DNA of 64,000 nt from Siphonodentalium dalli (taxonomy: Eukaryota > Mollusca > Scaphopoda > Gadilida > Siphonodentaliidae), in the NCBI GenBank assembly GCA_032622095.1, contig CP136069.1, forward strand, positions 166,028,394 through 166,092,393, written 5' to 3'. Below the pieces are notes generated by a model. That model worked only from the letters and a program-made list of their open reading frames with translations, searched no databases and was not told the origin of the DNA. Of the stretch, positions 21,401 through 34,700 are shown piece by piece (position 1 is the first letter of the stretch; every line of letters begins with the position of its first letter). Position numbers and translations under genes: made by a program.

Positions 21401-22010
21401 GTTAACAATTCTGAATCTAAAGGATCCTCCATACTATATGTAGGCTAAATAGTCCAACCTCTCTTGAGAAGACATTTTAAGTATTACTATAGAGACATAC
21501 AGTTATGTCCCTGGACCCACCCTATTTAACCTGGTGACCCCATCTGAATAAATTTGAATCCCAGACACCAAAGAACCCTTCATACTATATATCAGTAAAA
21601 TAAACCTGATGGTCCGTGTGAAGGAAGCATATTAAGAGGAAAACTGTCCTTTGCTTGGCCCCTATTTGACCAGGTGACCCCATTTGAACAACAGTCACCA
21701 AAGGACCCTTCATACCAAATATGAACCCATTCAACCTGATGGTACATGAGAAGTCGTTTTTAAGAATTACTATGGAGGGCAAGAGTTATGGCCCTGGCTT
21801 CACAACCATTTGACAGAGTGACTTCATTTGAACAAATATGAATGTGAGTCACCTTGGGGACATCCACACCAAATATGAACCCATTCAGTCTTATGATCTA
21901 GAGAAGATGTTCCAAGAATTGTTGACAGATGGATGGACAGACAGATGAACAGGTGACAGATGAGAAGTGATGACTATAGCTTCGTCTCAGGTGAGCTTAA
22001 AAATTACATT
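21400..22010. repeat. GGACGG-tailed tandem repeat (family H)
   Basis: Three or more diverged units of roughly 120-150 nt share ACCAAATATGAACCCATTC, AAGAATTACTATGGAGG, GGCCCTGG and CCCATTTGAACAAAT. The array ends in GACAGATGGATGGACAGACA, then TGATGACTATAGCTTCGTCT and CAGGTGAGCT. The same monomers recur at 22420-22940. Confidence 0.7.
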
Positions 22011-22034
22011 TCATTGAACAAATCTGTCAATCAA

Positions 22035-22061
22035 CCCCCCCCCCCCCCCCCCCCCCCCCCC
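22035..22061. repeat. Poly-C run of 27
   Basis: Uninterrupted C run of 27. A complementary-sense poly-G run of 22 lies at 23199-23220, and a shorter C run is near 48022. Such runs are prone to length error in sequencing. Confidence 0.9.
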
Positions 22062-22419
22062 AACACTGGGGACATCCCTGAGAGAATATGACATACATTA
22101 TTTATTTGAACGCCTGACTACATTAGAACAAAATTCCCATGACCTTGAAAGCCAGTGCATTCTCTGGGATTAAATTCCATTCATGAAACCACTATCAGCA
22201 TGTCTTTGAGAGGTGTTGACATTTAGATAATTAGGTTTTAACGACTGCACGAACAGCTTCGTGTTACTGCTACAGCTGTGATCAAAACAAGGATTTTAAT
22301 GGGGTGAACTAGGCAGAGATAATATGGTATGGTACAGCGTGGTGTTGCAGGGACAGGAGGTGGGGTGGGGTAGCTGTGATGTGTCTAAAAAAAAAAATTA
22401 AAGGTCAAAATGCAAAAAT

Positions 22420-22940
22420 GGTATTATTTTTGGAGTTATGTCCCTGGCTCTGCCCCTATCTGACCCCATTTGAACAAATCTGAACCCCAGTCACCCAAGG
22501 TCCCTCCGTACCAAATATAAGCTAAATTGGCTCAATATTTTTTAGAAGTCATTCTAAGAATTACTATGAGTTATGGCCCTGGTTTCTAAACTAATAGACC
22601 GGGTGACCTCATTTGAACAAATCTGAACACCAGTCACCCAAGGACCCTCCATACCAAATATTAGCTAAATCGGCCCAATGGTTCTGGACAAGAAGACGTA
22701 AGAATTACTATGGAGGAATAGAGTTATGGCCCTGGTTTCACAACTATTTGACCCAGTAACCTCATTTGAACAAATCTAAATGAGAGTCACCTAGGAACAT
22801 CCACACCAAATATGAACCAATTCGGTCTTACGGTTCCAGAGGAGAAGATGTTCAAAGAATTGTTGACGGATGGACGGACGGACGAGGAGTGATGACTATA
22901 GCTCCACCGGAGACTTCGTCTCAGGTGAGCTAAAAAGTGA
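22420..22940. repeat. GGACGG-tailed tandem repeat (family H), second array
   Basis: Same monomers and same end as the array at 21400-22010: TTGTTGACGGATGGACGGAC, a TGATGACTATAGCTCC block, then GGAGACTTCGTCTCAGGTGA. The terminal block contains an inverted repeat, CCGGAGACTTCGTCTC. Confidence 0.7.
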
Positions 22941-24378
22941 ATAACAGTAAAATAAGCGACTTATCTTCGGTGCGGAGAAAGGTTGGTCACCTGATCTAAG
23001 CTTTATAGAAATGGTCCACAATGTCACTTCCGGTAGACAAGTGTGCGAGAAAAAACGTACCATAAGTATTTCCGACCAATTCATTACATATAGATATGCA
23101 CCAGGTTTAAAGAAATCATGGCCCGATTTTTAACGTAAACTCTTCTGCGATGTACGATCATGAAGGATAACCAATAGTTTAATGTCCTCTAGTATGGTGG
23201 GGGGGGGGGGGGGGGGGGGGTATAATTAGTGGGGGCGGGGTTTAAAAAAAGAAAAGAAATTCAACTGGTGGGATTAATGACTTTTAAATGATGTAGTTCA
23301 ATGACATTTATTCTGATCATATATGCAATTTTTACAAATGATCTTAATGTGATGTATATACATAAAACAAAATCATAAATTGACTGATGAAGGAATGATC
23401 AAAAATAGATATAGAAAATGCAACAATTCCAGGTCTAGCATAACCTGAATTCAATTATTATAGTTCAATATGGATATTTTCATTTAATGAATTTTATCAA
23501 ATAGGCATAATTCAAAATTAGATATTACAGTAAATATAGTACTCTAATGTTCCAAATAAAAGAGCAGTGCAAGAACATTATAACTTTTAACATTTGTATA
23601 TTATGTGATTGTATGTGAAATTGCTAGGAACATTCATAAATTGATACACCAGCATTTCCACAAGGGTGAATGCTATCCAGTCTGTGAGTTGGTTATTGTT
23701 ACGCCTGTTCCGATGTCTCTCTTCTGCAGTTTTCAGAACATAAACACTACATTTTAGATGCAGTTAGAAATAAAATCCAGTGCAGATATAAATTAAACAC
23801 TATTTACTCTTTACTTCTAGCAAGTACTAATACTTAATATGATGTGTTGTGCACGCGCAATGGTACATGAATATGTAGAACTGGCAACAACGGGGAAATA
23901 AACACAATCTCAGGATTTTTGGTAAGTTTGCGGTGGAGGGAGCAAATAAAATAACCGTAGACCCAAAAAAGCAATGTGCAGGTGGACATTTTTGAAGAAA
24001 TTAATAACCGTGCATGCATGATTATTTGGAACACTTGAGTACTACTTTTATTTCTGTAAAGAAATCACTTGAAAGCGAAAGCATCCATGCTGATGTTTCG
24101 TAACGGAATAAGGGTTTCTATGATTTATCTGAAAGTTGTTATGCATGGACCATCAAGGCAACATGTTATGTTGGAGAGGCCTTTATTCCTAGTATGAGTT
24201 AATAAAACAGTCTGCAAATGACAGACACACTATTTGCAGGCTTGTCAGATACCGCCAGATAAACTTCATATGTAGCCTGTCTCTTTATATTATTATCTGT
24301 AAAGTTATATTTGGTTGCGCATCAAGATCCCATAGTTTCCGCAAAAACTGAGGCAACCTTAATTTTGCTCTGTCTCAT
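22941..24378. other. Intergenic DNA with a solo family D terminus
   Basis: Contains the G run at 23199-23220 and a solo family D end at 24211-24244 (TCTGCAAATGACAGACACAC...TATTTGCAGGC). Otherwise nothing was recognised. Confidence 0.4.
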
Positions 24379-24743
24379 TTAACCCTTTACCCAACAGAAC
24401 GCCCAGAAACGCCCTAACAGCCTAAATTATCTTCGGTCTGTCTCAATAAAACCATGGAAATATGGGTATCATTGGAACCGGCTCATTGAGCACATTGTGA
24501 TAGTTACAGTTATGCCCTGTGCCAATGCATTCTCTTATATATGCGAGTCGACCATAGGTCGCCTCGCATATATAAGAGAATGCGTTGGCCTAAAAAAAAC
24601 TTTTTTTTAACACTTTTTACCATTTTTTCTTTAATATGTGTTAAGCCAATGCATTCTCTTATATATGCGAGGCGACCTATGGTCGACTCGCATATATAAG
24701 AGAATGCATTGGCACAGGGCCCTTCTGTTGGGTAAAGGGTTAA
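24379..24743 (+). mobile_element. TTAA-flanked MITE, family A, copy 6
   Basis: TTAA at 24379-24382 and 24740-24743. The left arm is slightly diverged (AACGCCCAGAAACGCCC) and the A/T spacer is about 25 nt shorter than in other copies. Both hairpins are kept. Confidence 0.85.
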
Positions 24744-24935
24744 CTATAATAGTTTAGTTCAGGATGTGTTAGAACTGACATCCATGATTTTTAAGACTGT
24801 AGAATGAAGAGACATATACATGAATTCTAACATACCATATCTGAAACTTGTTTGTTTCAAATGTAATTTACGCCACCGTTTACAAGTAATCATTGGTTTG
24901 GAAGAAATATACAATTCATAGTTCTCATCTTGCTA

Positions 24936-25137
24936 CAGTAATGCCCTAAGTAATTGACCCCTTAACCACAGCAGAATTATGGGTAACTTTTCAGGATTTA
25001 GTTGGAAATATGGCTTGTTGCCATTCTCGGGGAGAGCTTTCCGATGAATGCGCAACAAGCCATAGTTCCGACTAAATCCTGAAAAGTTACCCATAATTCT
25101 GCTGTGGTTAAGGGGTCGATTACTTAGGGCATTACTG
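24936..25137. mobile_element. TA-flanked hairpin element (CAGTAATGCCC termini)
   Basis: Near-perfect 202-nt foldback. It starts CAGTAATGCCCTAAGTAATT and ends with the complement GGGCATTACTG, with TA on both outer sides (24934-24935 and 25138-25139). TA duplication fits a Tc1/mariner-like MITE. Arms contain ACCACAGCAGAATTATGGGT and GAAATATGGCTTGTTGCC. Other copies: 36034-36126, 39047-39163, 47619-47831, with half copies near 33648 and 45054. Confidence 0.8.
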
Positions 25138-25488
25138 TAGTTATCACATGCGCAAATAATATTGGTGGTAAAAGAAACACCACTGCTAGAAATATGAAGC
25201 TGATAATATACAATAATTTTTGTATGAAAATAGAATGTTTGTTTCAGCCAATTATGGCAGTGTATAATCACTTAACTGCATATTTCAAGAAATGAGTTTT
25301 CTGAAAGTTTATGGCAGATATTTTCAACCATCATTTTGAATTTAATATTCATCCAAATGTAAACTACATATGACTGGAAGTCACAGTTTAAAACATGTTA
25401 TTAACAGACTCGCAATAATACTCATGATTCATTATTAATACAAAGAACATCTGGATGATGAATTGACAGATTTGTAGATCGAAACATG

Positions 25489-25745
25489 TTAAAATTGGGG
25501 TGGTCTTTGGAATTGACCTCTTGTCTGACCGGCACGACCTCTAACACCACGCCCTCTCTGTACCGGCTGCTGGGCAGGAGCAGCCGTGCCACTCCCACGA
25601 ACAGATATCACTCGACCGCGAGTGAACCCTCGTGACCGAGTGGCAGTCTGTCTCCCTCGGGACGGGGATGCAGATTGAGTCGGCACGCTCTGTGAGCCAG
25701 TCACGGAATCCCACACAATTTTCTGAAACTTTGGTTTTGCAGGAC
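25489..25745 (-). CDS. TPR: TPR last exon (RG-rich tail and stop)
   Basis: 257 nt of coding sequence ending in TAA at 25491-25489. It encodes PAKPKFQKIVWDSVTGSQSV ... SRGFTRGRVISVRG ... QRGRGVRGRAGQTRGQF, an RG-rich tail typical of the TPR C-terminus. Acceptor ATTTTGTTCCAG. The open frame continues upstream to 25896, but that part is intron with a family D2 fragment. A possible ATTAAA polyadenylation variant lies at 25346-25341 on the minus strand; this is uncertain. Confidence 0.88.
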
Positions 25746-28700
25746 CTGGAACAAAATGCAAATCCAGCGAAGTGTTTCTGTTTGCGTACAAGTCAGACCT
25801 CAAAATATGGTGTGGGACATTTACAGAATGAGGTTCCCAAAGGGTTAATTTACTGATGCTACCCCGCAAAAAAACAGAATTTTCATGACGACACATTTTC
25901 GCCTAACTGTTGTTAATGGTAGGCAAACATGTCTTGTAATTAATAAAACCCTATGGGATTAATGAGTGGATGCCTAGAATGAATAATAATATATATAACT
26001 AATCAATATTATATTTGAAAAAACAAAATTAAGTTATAATCTACAAGGTAGATCAAATATCACACAGAAGGTAAAATCACATGCACATGGACAAGCCTGC
26101 AAATAGTTTGTCTGTCATTTGCAGAATGAGATCCCCAGCAGGCTAGCATCACCAAATTAACCCTCTGGGAACGTCATTCTGCTAAGTCCTCATCTTCTGG
26201 GAAGTATCTATAGTATCAAATTAACATTGTTTTTAGTTACTTTTTTCCCTTCTGGGAAGTTTCTAATTTGCTAGCCCATCGTGCGAGATAGCATCACTAA
26301 ATTCACCTCATTCTGCAAATGACAGACACTATTTGCAGGCTTGCGCAAGGATAAATAATATTCATGAATCTGCTATTCATGTAGTATATTCAGCTATTAG
26401 ATGCTGAGAAAATAGCTCAGTCAAAATGACTGCCATATATATAGTATACGGACTCAGGCCTCCAAGATATGGTGGCGGACATTTACAGAATGAGGTCCCC
26501 AGAGGGTGAATTTAGTGACACTACAATGCACATTGGGCTAGCATCACTAAATTCACCATCTGGTGACCTCATTCTGCTTAGGCCTCGTATCCTCTGGAAA
26601 GTATCTTTATTATCAAATTATCAAGCTTTTTAGTTTCTTTAGAAAGATTATTTTTCTTTGTTAGTTTAGTTTCTCTATATTGCCAAATTGTTAGACGACA
26701 CAATGCATAATTGAGGTGCACAACACCATCTGGGAACTTAAATCTGTATCTAGTTCTCCTATAGCAAAAGAGGCCATGCAGAATGAGGTCCTCAGAGGAT
26801 GTACTTCATGATATGATGCTAGCCAACTATGCAGGGTAGAGCCACTAAATTCACCCTCTGGGGACCTCATTCTGCAAATGTTCAGTCACCATATTTTGAG
26901 GCCTGCATGGACTACACAGTTTCAACTGGTTATGTACAATCACAGACAAATAATATTGTGCTTTCTCGTTATGTACAATCACAGACAAATAATATTGTGC
27001 TTTCTCGTTATGTACAATCACAGACAAACAATATTGTGCTTTCTCGTTATGTACAATCACAGAAAAATAATGTTATGCAAACTGGCTTATTCTTCCAAGT
27101 AATTCTTGCTATTTCATCTGAATTCATCAACTTACTGAGATAAATTTCACCTGCAGACTAATTTACAAACTTTTTAACATGGGACAAACTCATCAAGTAT
27201 TTTGACCCCAATTCGATCAAATACCAAATTTATTGATGGTAAAGAAACCATAATATATAGGAGTAATAATCACGAGACCAAGCAAACAGATTTTTTAACT
27301 GTTTAAATGTTCAACTTCGACATCAAAGTTTTTATTGAACAGATTAAATAAAGCATTAGCCCATTAAAAGAAAATATCTACATGAGAAAATCAATTGGCA
27401 TACAATAAATAGAAAAGTTGAAACAGAAATTATTTCATGCCAACCTGTATACAGGAACTTTTATCTGTTTTCGTTTTTTTTTGTAAACCAGGAGATTACA
27501 TTGATGTGGTCTAAATGAACACAGATTTCATCTGATTGAATATCTCATGGGGAATACGATACCTGTTGAATCGGCGGTGACCTGCTGTGATGTGGATGGT
27601 TGAGATGACGATGACGGAGATGTTTCTCCTACATCGGCATCACCACTGTCACTCACAATCTGGCTCTGCTCAGCCATGTCACCCGTCATGTCTCCTGTAA
27701 TGGATGAATAATAATGTGCCATCAGTAACAATAAACACATCCTTAGTTAACCTTTACATGATTGGAGCTTCCTGAAATTTGGCGAAAACCCTGTGCCAAT
27801 GCAGTCATATATATGCGAGTCTCCCATATGGAGCCTCGCATATATAAGAGAATACATTAGCCAAACAATAATTACCTTGACCTTGTAAGCCAGTGCATTC
27901 TCTTATATATGAGAGGCTCCCTATGGGAGACTCGCATATATAAGAGAATGCACTGGCACAGGATTGTTAATGCTGCACCAGCACAGCTCCCGTCATTTAA
28001 GGGTTAAAGATGTAAGGTTCAATTTCACACCAAATTTCCTAAGCCAATTTTCGGCTTATACAAGGCAAAAGAAATGTTTAAAATATAATTTGCAATCGCC
28101 ATCATTTGTAAGGCAAATACACTGCAAAAATCCAAAATTATCATCAAGTGTATGGCAAATACACAGCAAAAATCCACATTATCATCATTTGTAAGGCAAA
28201 TACACCACAAAAATCCACAATCACCATCAATTGTATGGCAAATACACCACAAAAATCCACAATACCATCATTTGTATGGCAACTACACCACAAAAATCCA
28301 GAAACACATCCATTAGTCCCTGGAGGGTGAATTTGGAGTTTAGCCCACTATGCGGGATAGCGCCAATAAATTCACCCTCTGGGGACCTCATTCTGAAAAT
28401 GACAGACACTATTTGCAGGCATGAGTAATAGTAGATCATGTAATACCTTCACCAGGAGCCTCTTGAGCTTCTTCTGTATTATCATCTAATGATTCCCTGT
28501 AAGGAAAACCAACGATATTAACCCTTTACCCAACAAACCGGCCAAATAAAGCTTCAACAGCCTAAAATATCTTCGGTCTGTCTCAATAGAACCATACAAA
28601 TATGGATATCATTGGAACCGGCTCCTTGACCACATTGTGATGGTTACAGTTATGCCCTGTGCCAATGCATTCTCTTATATATGCGAGTCGACCATAGGTC

Positions 28701-31700
28701 GCCTCGCATATATAAGAGAATGCATTGGCCTAAAAAAATCTTTTTTTTAACACTTTTTACCATTTTTTCTTACATTCTTTAACAATTTTATAATTTTTAA
28801 TGTGTTAAGCCAATGCATTCTCTTATATATGCGAGGCGACCTATGGTCGACTCGCATATATAAGAGAATGCATTGGCACAGGGCCGTTCTGTTGGGTAAA
28901 GGGTTAAAGGTAATAAATCCGATCAGACGGTCTCTGATCATTTTCTTCAAAATATGTTTTAGTTCTCCGAATTGATTTATTGCAACGAAATAATGCTAAC
29001 TACTGTCAACTATGGTATAAAATTTCCCAAAACTTGTTATTTATCAACATTTTGTTCAACAAAATATGGCCGTATTATCACTTAAGTATCACAAAATTGG
29101 CCTTATTTACACTTGATTTTAGAGTTATCCATCTTTTTATCCGCAATTTTATCTGAGATCTTCAGTTTGACCACGTGTTTCTGGGCCACATATTATTACA
29201 CATCTCGAGAAATAACAAACTTCAAAAATTGATATCTGATAACTCTGAGCTTTGATGGGTGGGTTCCTCGACTTGAATAAAATATTTTTTACCCCCGAAG
29301 CCAAAGAAATAGTAATTGAGGAGCGTCTGTTCGGATTGAGTTCCTTTAATACTCTCTATACTAAATGGATTCTCCCACCAAGTTATAACAGTATATATTG
29401 GAATGGTCTATTATTCATTTGGATGGGTGTTCAGATTCAGGAAAAATGAGCAGACAACAGACAGATGAAAACATAGTAGAAATGCAGAAGGATTAGTATT
29501 CATTGGTGGGGAGATGTTCAGTTTCATGTAATAAGTTCAACTAACGATCTGTCAAACTTATTATCTGAACATTTCCTAAAGGAACAACTCGTCAATGAGT
29601 GTTTTGTATAGATTTAGTATAGAAAAGGTTAACTCATTCAATGCCAACATTCTGCGGATTTTGGATAACATGTACGTAGTTTCCTGAGCATGTCACTTTT
29701 CATTTGTTTTGGGACCAATATGTATTCCCCTTTATTTAATGTATTTTACTAAGAGTGAAACTATTTGTATAGTATTAACATTTATGTGGTTGTGGCTCTT
29801 GATGTCAAATGTCCTATCAGGGAATAAAAGACATGCCACATTGCTTACTCATAGCAGACATTTATGAATTTTATTGTCTCTTTGAACATGAATACTCTGG
29901 TTGTGAGCCAGTGAGCGGTTTCTCAATGACAATTACCTGCATTCCATTGTAAAACGGTACCCCATAAATACACAATGGTCGCTAGGTTCATGGAGACTAT
30001 AAACAGATCACTTGCCCACATGGACAGATTCCAAACAATATCACATAGATGTATATTAAATGAAGTTGTCACTTATTTGTTTAGTGACACTCTTTTAAGC
30101 CTACTATCGAACAATGCATGTAAGATTATTTGTTCTCATTTCTATATTTAGAACCGATTCTGATACTGATTTGACGATGTAACAAATTATATACGATATG
30201 ATGAGTGTTTATTGCAGTAAATGTTCATATAGAATGACATAATTGAGTCCCAAAAGCATCCCCATAAATTATTAATTATTCGGCTATTATATGACTACTT
30301 AATTCTTAAAGATATGAGTAGGTCCCACAAGAGGTTGCACCACGGGTGCTGGGATACCCCAATGGTGAAAATTGAATTATGGGCAGGTCGGAAACCAAAT
30401 TGTGAACATTATGTGATGAACAAATTACCTGACAATTCTAACCAACGATGGACGAAATCCAACATTTTCAGATAAAGAAAGAGGGATACTCTTGAACGGA
30501 AAATGTGAACAACTTCAATGAACCCTCTTTTGAAAGCCCTCCTGATTCCAAACATGCATACCAAATTTCATCGAGATCCGATCACCCATGGTTGAGGTGT
30601 ATGAGCAGACGGATGGACGGATGCATGCAATCCAGTATACCAACCCCCATCTTTTGAGATGGGGGTATAATGAAATATGTACAGTTCTGATCAAAACACA
30701 CAAGGTTTATTTATGTATATATATATGTGCGGTTATCAATAACCCTTTCATGATAGGAGATACGCTGGTGCAGTATTAAAGATCATGTGCCAGTGCATTC
30801 TCTTATAAATGCGAGTCTCCCATACGGATTCTCACTTATATATGCAAGTCTCGCATATTTAATAGAATGCACTGGTTTACAAGGCCAAGGTAAATATTGA
30901 TAGACCAATGTATTCTCTTGTATATGCGACGCTCCCTATCGGAGACTCGCATGTATAAGAGAATGCATTGGCACAGAGTTTACACAAAATTTCAGGAAGC
31001 TCCAGTCATGGAAGGATTAAAGAGACAGGTCTACCAAAATAATGAGTTTTTCGCCCAATACAGAATGTTTTAATAGGTGTTCTGGGCCACGAGATATGGA
31101 TGGCGTCTTTTAGGCCAGCACTGAATGAGTTAAATGGGTACTGTACACTAAATCCTGCCATTCATGGAACCATCTCCTTTTATACTCAACAGAATATATG
31201 CAACAAATGAATGTAATTTGAGTCATGGATTAGTGCAAAATACACTTGAACAATGCAAATTACATTGTTCATAATGTAAATGAGTGTATTTTGCACCATG
31301 GCTCCATTCATTCATTTGTTGCATCTATTCTGTTGAGTATAAAAGGAGATTGCCGGGTTTAGTGTACAGTACCCCTTTAATGACAATAATAGGCATCCAA
31401 AATTAATTGTTTGTTACTCAAAAAATCCCTCATTAATTTATTTTTATTTTAAGCAGTTTGGGCGAAATTAAATTCCATGGCAAACAACCATTATCAAAGT
31501 TGTGAAAAGTGAAACATGCATATTGGCCTCAGAAGACAAAGCATGATAAATTTAACATGTATAGATCGCACATGGTGAAACAGTCTATTCTAGTTGGTAA
31601 CCCTCTCTGTTATTTAGTTGAAAGTCATTTAATAGGCATCCCATGATCAAACCATGTTCTTACACTTCTTACACGATGATGAAGATAAACCCTTACAGGG

Positions 31701-34700
31701 GGATTGGTCATCAAATGAAAGCTGTACACTCTTATGTACATCAGTCTAAAATTATATAATTATTTAAAAGTTAATTGAATACTTTTTTAGCTCAAGTTTG
31801 AGCTATTGCCATGGGCTGGTGGGCATGCGCCCGTCAACAATTTCCATTAAAACACCCTACAAGACACATCTCTCATCCAATCATCACCAAACTTCATATG
31901 GTTCTTCAGGGTGACCAAATTTCATATTATTCTTCGGGGAGGCATCGATTTTTACCAAAATTTGTTAAAAAAAACATGGCTAGCAATTTCAAAGCAAACA
32001 TGGCAATGGCAGCCATCTTGGATTTAACTCTTTGCATAACTAAATCCTTTTGACATACCCTACAGAGTACATCCCTCGTCTGATCATCATCAAACTTCAA
32101 ATGGATCTTTGTGATGCCCTCTAGAAGGGAGCCATCAAATTTTTCCAAATTTCGTTGACATCTTTGAATATTCTTGCATTCACATTTGCACTCTCAATTG
32201 ATGGAAAATCTTGCTTTGGCCACTCTCATTGTATTATATTAAGATGTGGCATGTGAGACAGGAGGTCGTTTACTCACTCATTCAAGGATCCAGTAACTAT
32301 GACAGATATCGGGCTCCCGACATTTGCAGCATATATGATGGAAGCTGAAGTTGTTGTTGTCACACTGGTACCGGTTACCTCCGTTAGATCAGAACTACCT
32401 GAAAGTGATGAGGATTTCATATAGTGAAGGAATTAATAATGGCAAGTGTATCACAGCAATCATTATTACTAAATGTAGTCAAGCATTCAATCAGTAAGTC
32501 ATGTAAATAGAGGTCTGAGGATATCTAATGAGTCAAAATTCTATTCAAAATTTATTAACCGAGTGCACTAAATTTGATTCAAGCCAAGCTTCAGCAAATC
32601 AAATTGAGTTCACCAGATTAATAATTTTTTTATAGAATTGCGACAAATTTGAGATCCATTTTATCACATAATCACATTTTAGCAAGGAAAAACAATCTTG
32701 AAACGGCTGGATTAAAAACAATTAATATTGATTTCTTTATCATAACCAAAGAGGAAGTGAAGACACCTTCAAGAAAAAATCAGTTCCATTTTAAATGTAT
32801 CTTTTCATGTTGACAAAATTGTTCAACAACCCTAATCACCCATGTTTATCTCACAGTTAACACTAAATAACCAAACATAAAACTAATATCATAGTTATAC
32901 TCTAATTAACATAATAGTTTCCGTCATTGACATCGACATCATTGCGATAAGCTCTTACATTATCTTCTGCAAATTAGGCGATATAGAAACTTAAGAGAAG
33001 GGGAAAAGAAACTAAAAACAATGTTAATTTGAGAATATAGATACTTCCCAGAAGATGAGACCTGAGCCGAATGAGGTCCCCAGAGGGTGAATTTGGTTAT
33101 ACTAGCCCACTGTGCAGGATAGCATCACTAAATTCACCCTCTGGGGACTTCATTCTGCAAATAAGAGACTATTTCAAAGGTTGTGTTTATTTGTCCTTAT
33201 CCTTTCTTATCCTTTTCAGTTGAGTGGAAAGAAACGATATGTAAAAATAAAATTTAGTTGAAACTCCATACAAAAGAATGAATGGGAATTCATAGAAATA
33301 TTCGCTTCTATTATTTGTACATCCCTGGAGTGAATGTAAGATTATTTATTTTTTTGCTTCGATCTTACCTGATGTAGAAACCTGAGGAACTCTACTGGAT
33401 CCATCATCAAACTGAGACAAATCCATTCTTGTGTCGTCCATTCCTGAAGCTTGTAAAATTAGACAAGATGTAGATAATTTGTAAACAAGTGTTAATCCTA
33501 TAATGACAGAAGCTGCGCTGGTGCAGCATTAAATATCATGTGCCAGTGCATTCAAGTTTTAAGATATTCTTGCCATAGTTATGTTTCTCTTCAACTGTTC
33601 ATCAGCCAGGGATAACCATATTTATTCTCAGTACATCAAGAGTTCTACAGTAATGCCCTAAATAGTCGACTCCTTAACCACAGGAGAATTATGGGTAACT
33701 TATCAGGATTTAGTTGGAAATATGGCTTGGTGCCTTTTTTTTTTTTTAACAGCGTAAGCATGGTTCCCTTATCTTAGTAATAGTCAGAAAATTGTTTTGC
33801 ATATACACTCAAATGACAATAAAAATTACATTTTGCTACTAGTACAAGACAAGGATTACCTATAATGTTCTAATGCCCCTGACTATTCACAATTGTTATT
33901 GTTGTCTATAAATTGACACCTCTCCATTTTATAATGTGATAATATATTTCCTCCAGTGGCTTTCAAATGTTCTGGAGTTACAAGTACACCAGACAAAATT
34001 TATCAGATAATCATTTTCTTCAATGTAGTCATTTACTTAATGTTCTATGTCACTGTGTGTATACATGCTAGTCAATCTATCATTTACAGAGATAAGTTAA
34101 GAGTTAATGTATGGTGCAATTAATGCTAAATACGTATGAACATGTTGGTAAAAAGCACTACCAAAATAATTGATAAAAAGATAATAATATCAAAAATCAA
34201 AATAAAATGTCCAATGCAGGCCATTTATTTAATTAAATGCTGCGGTATCTGACACTCAAATAATATTTTTTATTTGGCATTATTGTTGCAAATAAAACTA
34301 TGATTAAACTAAAGTTAACTCACCTCCCTGCGACTCGAGCTGTGCATGCTCAGATTGAGAAGCGTTTCCTTCTGAGCCAAAAGTAAAGCGCTCCTGAACC
34401 TGTGGAGAGCTGAAAAAACAACGAAAAGATCATGAATAGATGAATAATATCACTGAACTATGTAAATATGGCAAAATTTTGCAAGTCTATTATGATATAA
34501 AACGTTCTCAGTCAAAAAAAATTGTGCACCTTGTGATCTTGGAATTATAAAGGGGTTTATTTGCAGAAATACCTGCACCTGGATCTAAAATTTATTCACC
34601 TAAATTTTTCAAAATCGACATACTGAAAAGAATGTTGAATTTGTTCTGATATTAGTATGAAAATTGTCAAGTTGTTTTTTTGACCAAAAGCTGAATATTT

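Larger units (their letters stand above)
29629..31133. mobile_element. Probable 1.5-kb TTAA element with TTAACTCATTCA ends
   Basis: TTAACTCATTCAATGCCA at the left (TTAA 29629-29632) is complemented at the right by GGCCAGCACTGAATGAGTTAA (TTAA 31130-31133). The shared terminus is about 16 nt. No transposase frame is present. Inside are a family H fragment (30480-30680) and a family C MITE (30739-31020), so it is older than these. Confidence 0.45.

Noticed and set aside
25746-25896. N-terminal extension of the last TPR exon
   Set aside because: Contains a family D2 repeat fragment and precedes a good acceptor (TTTTGTTCCAG) whose phase matches exon 23.
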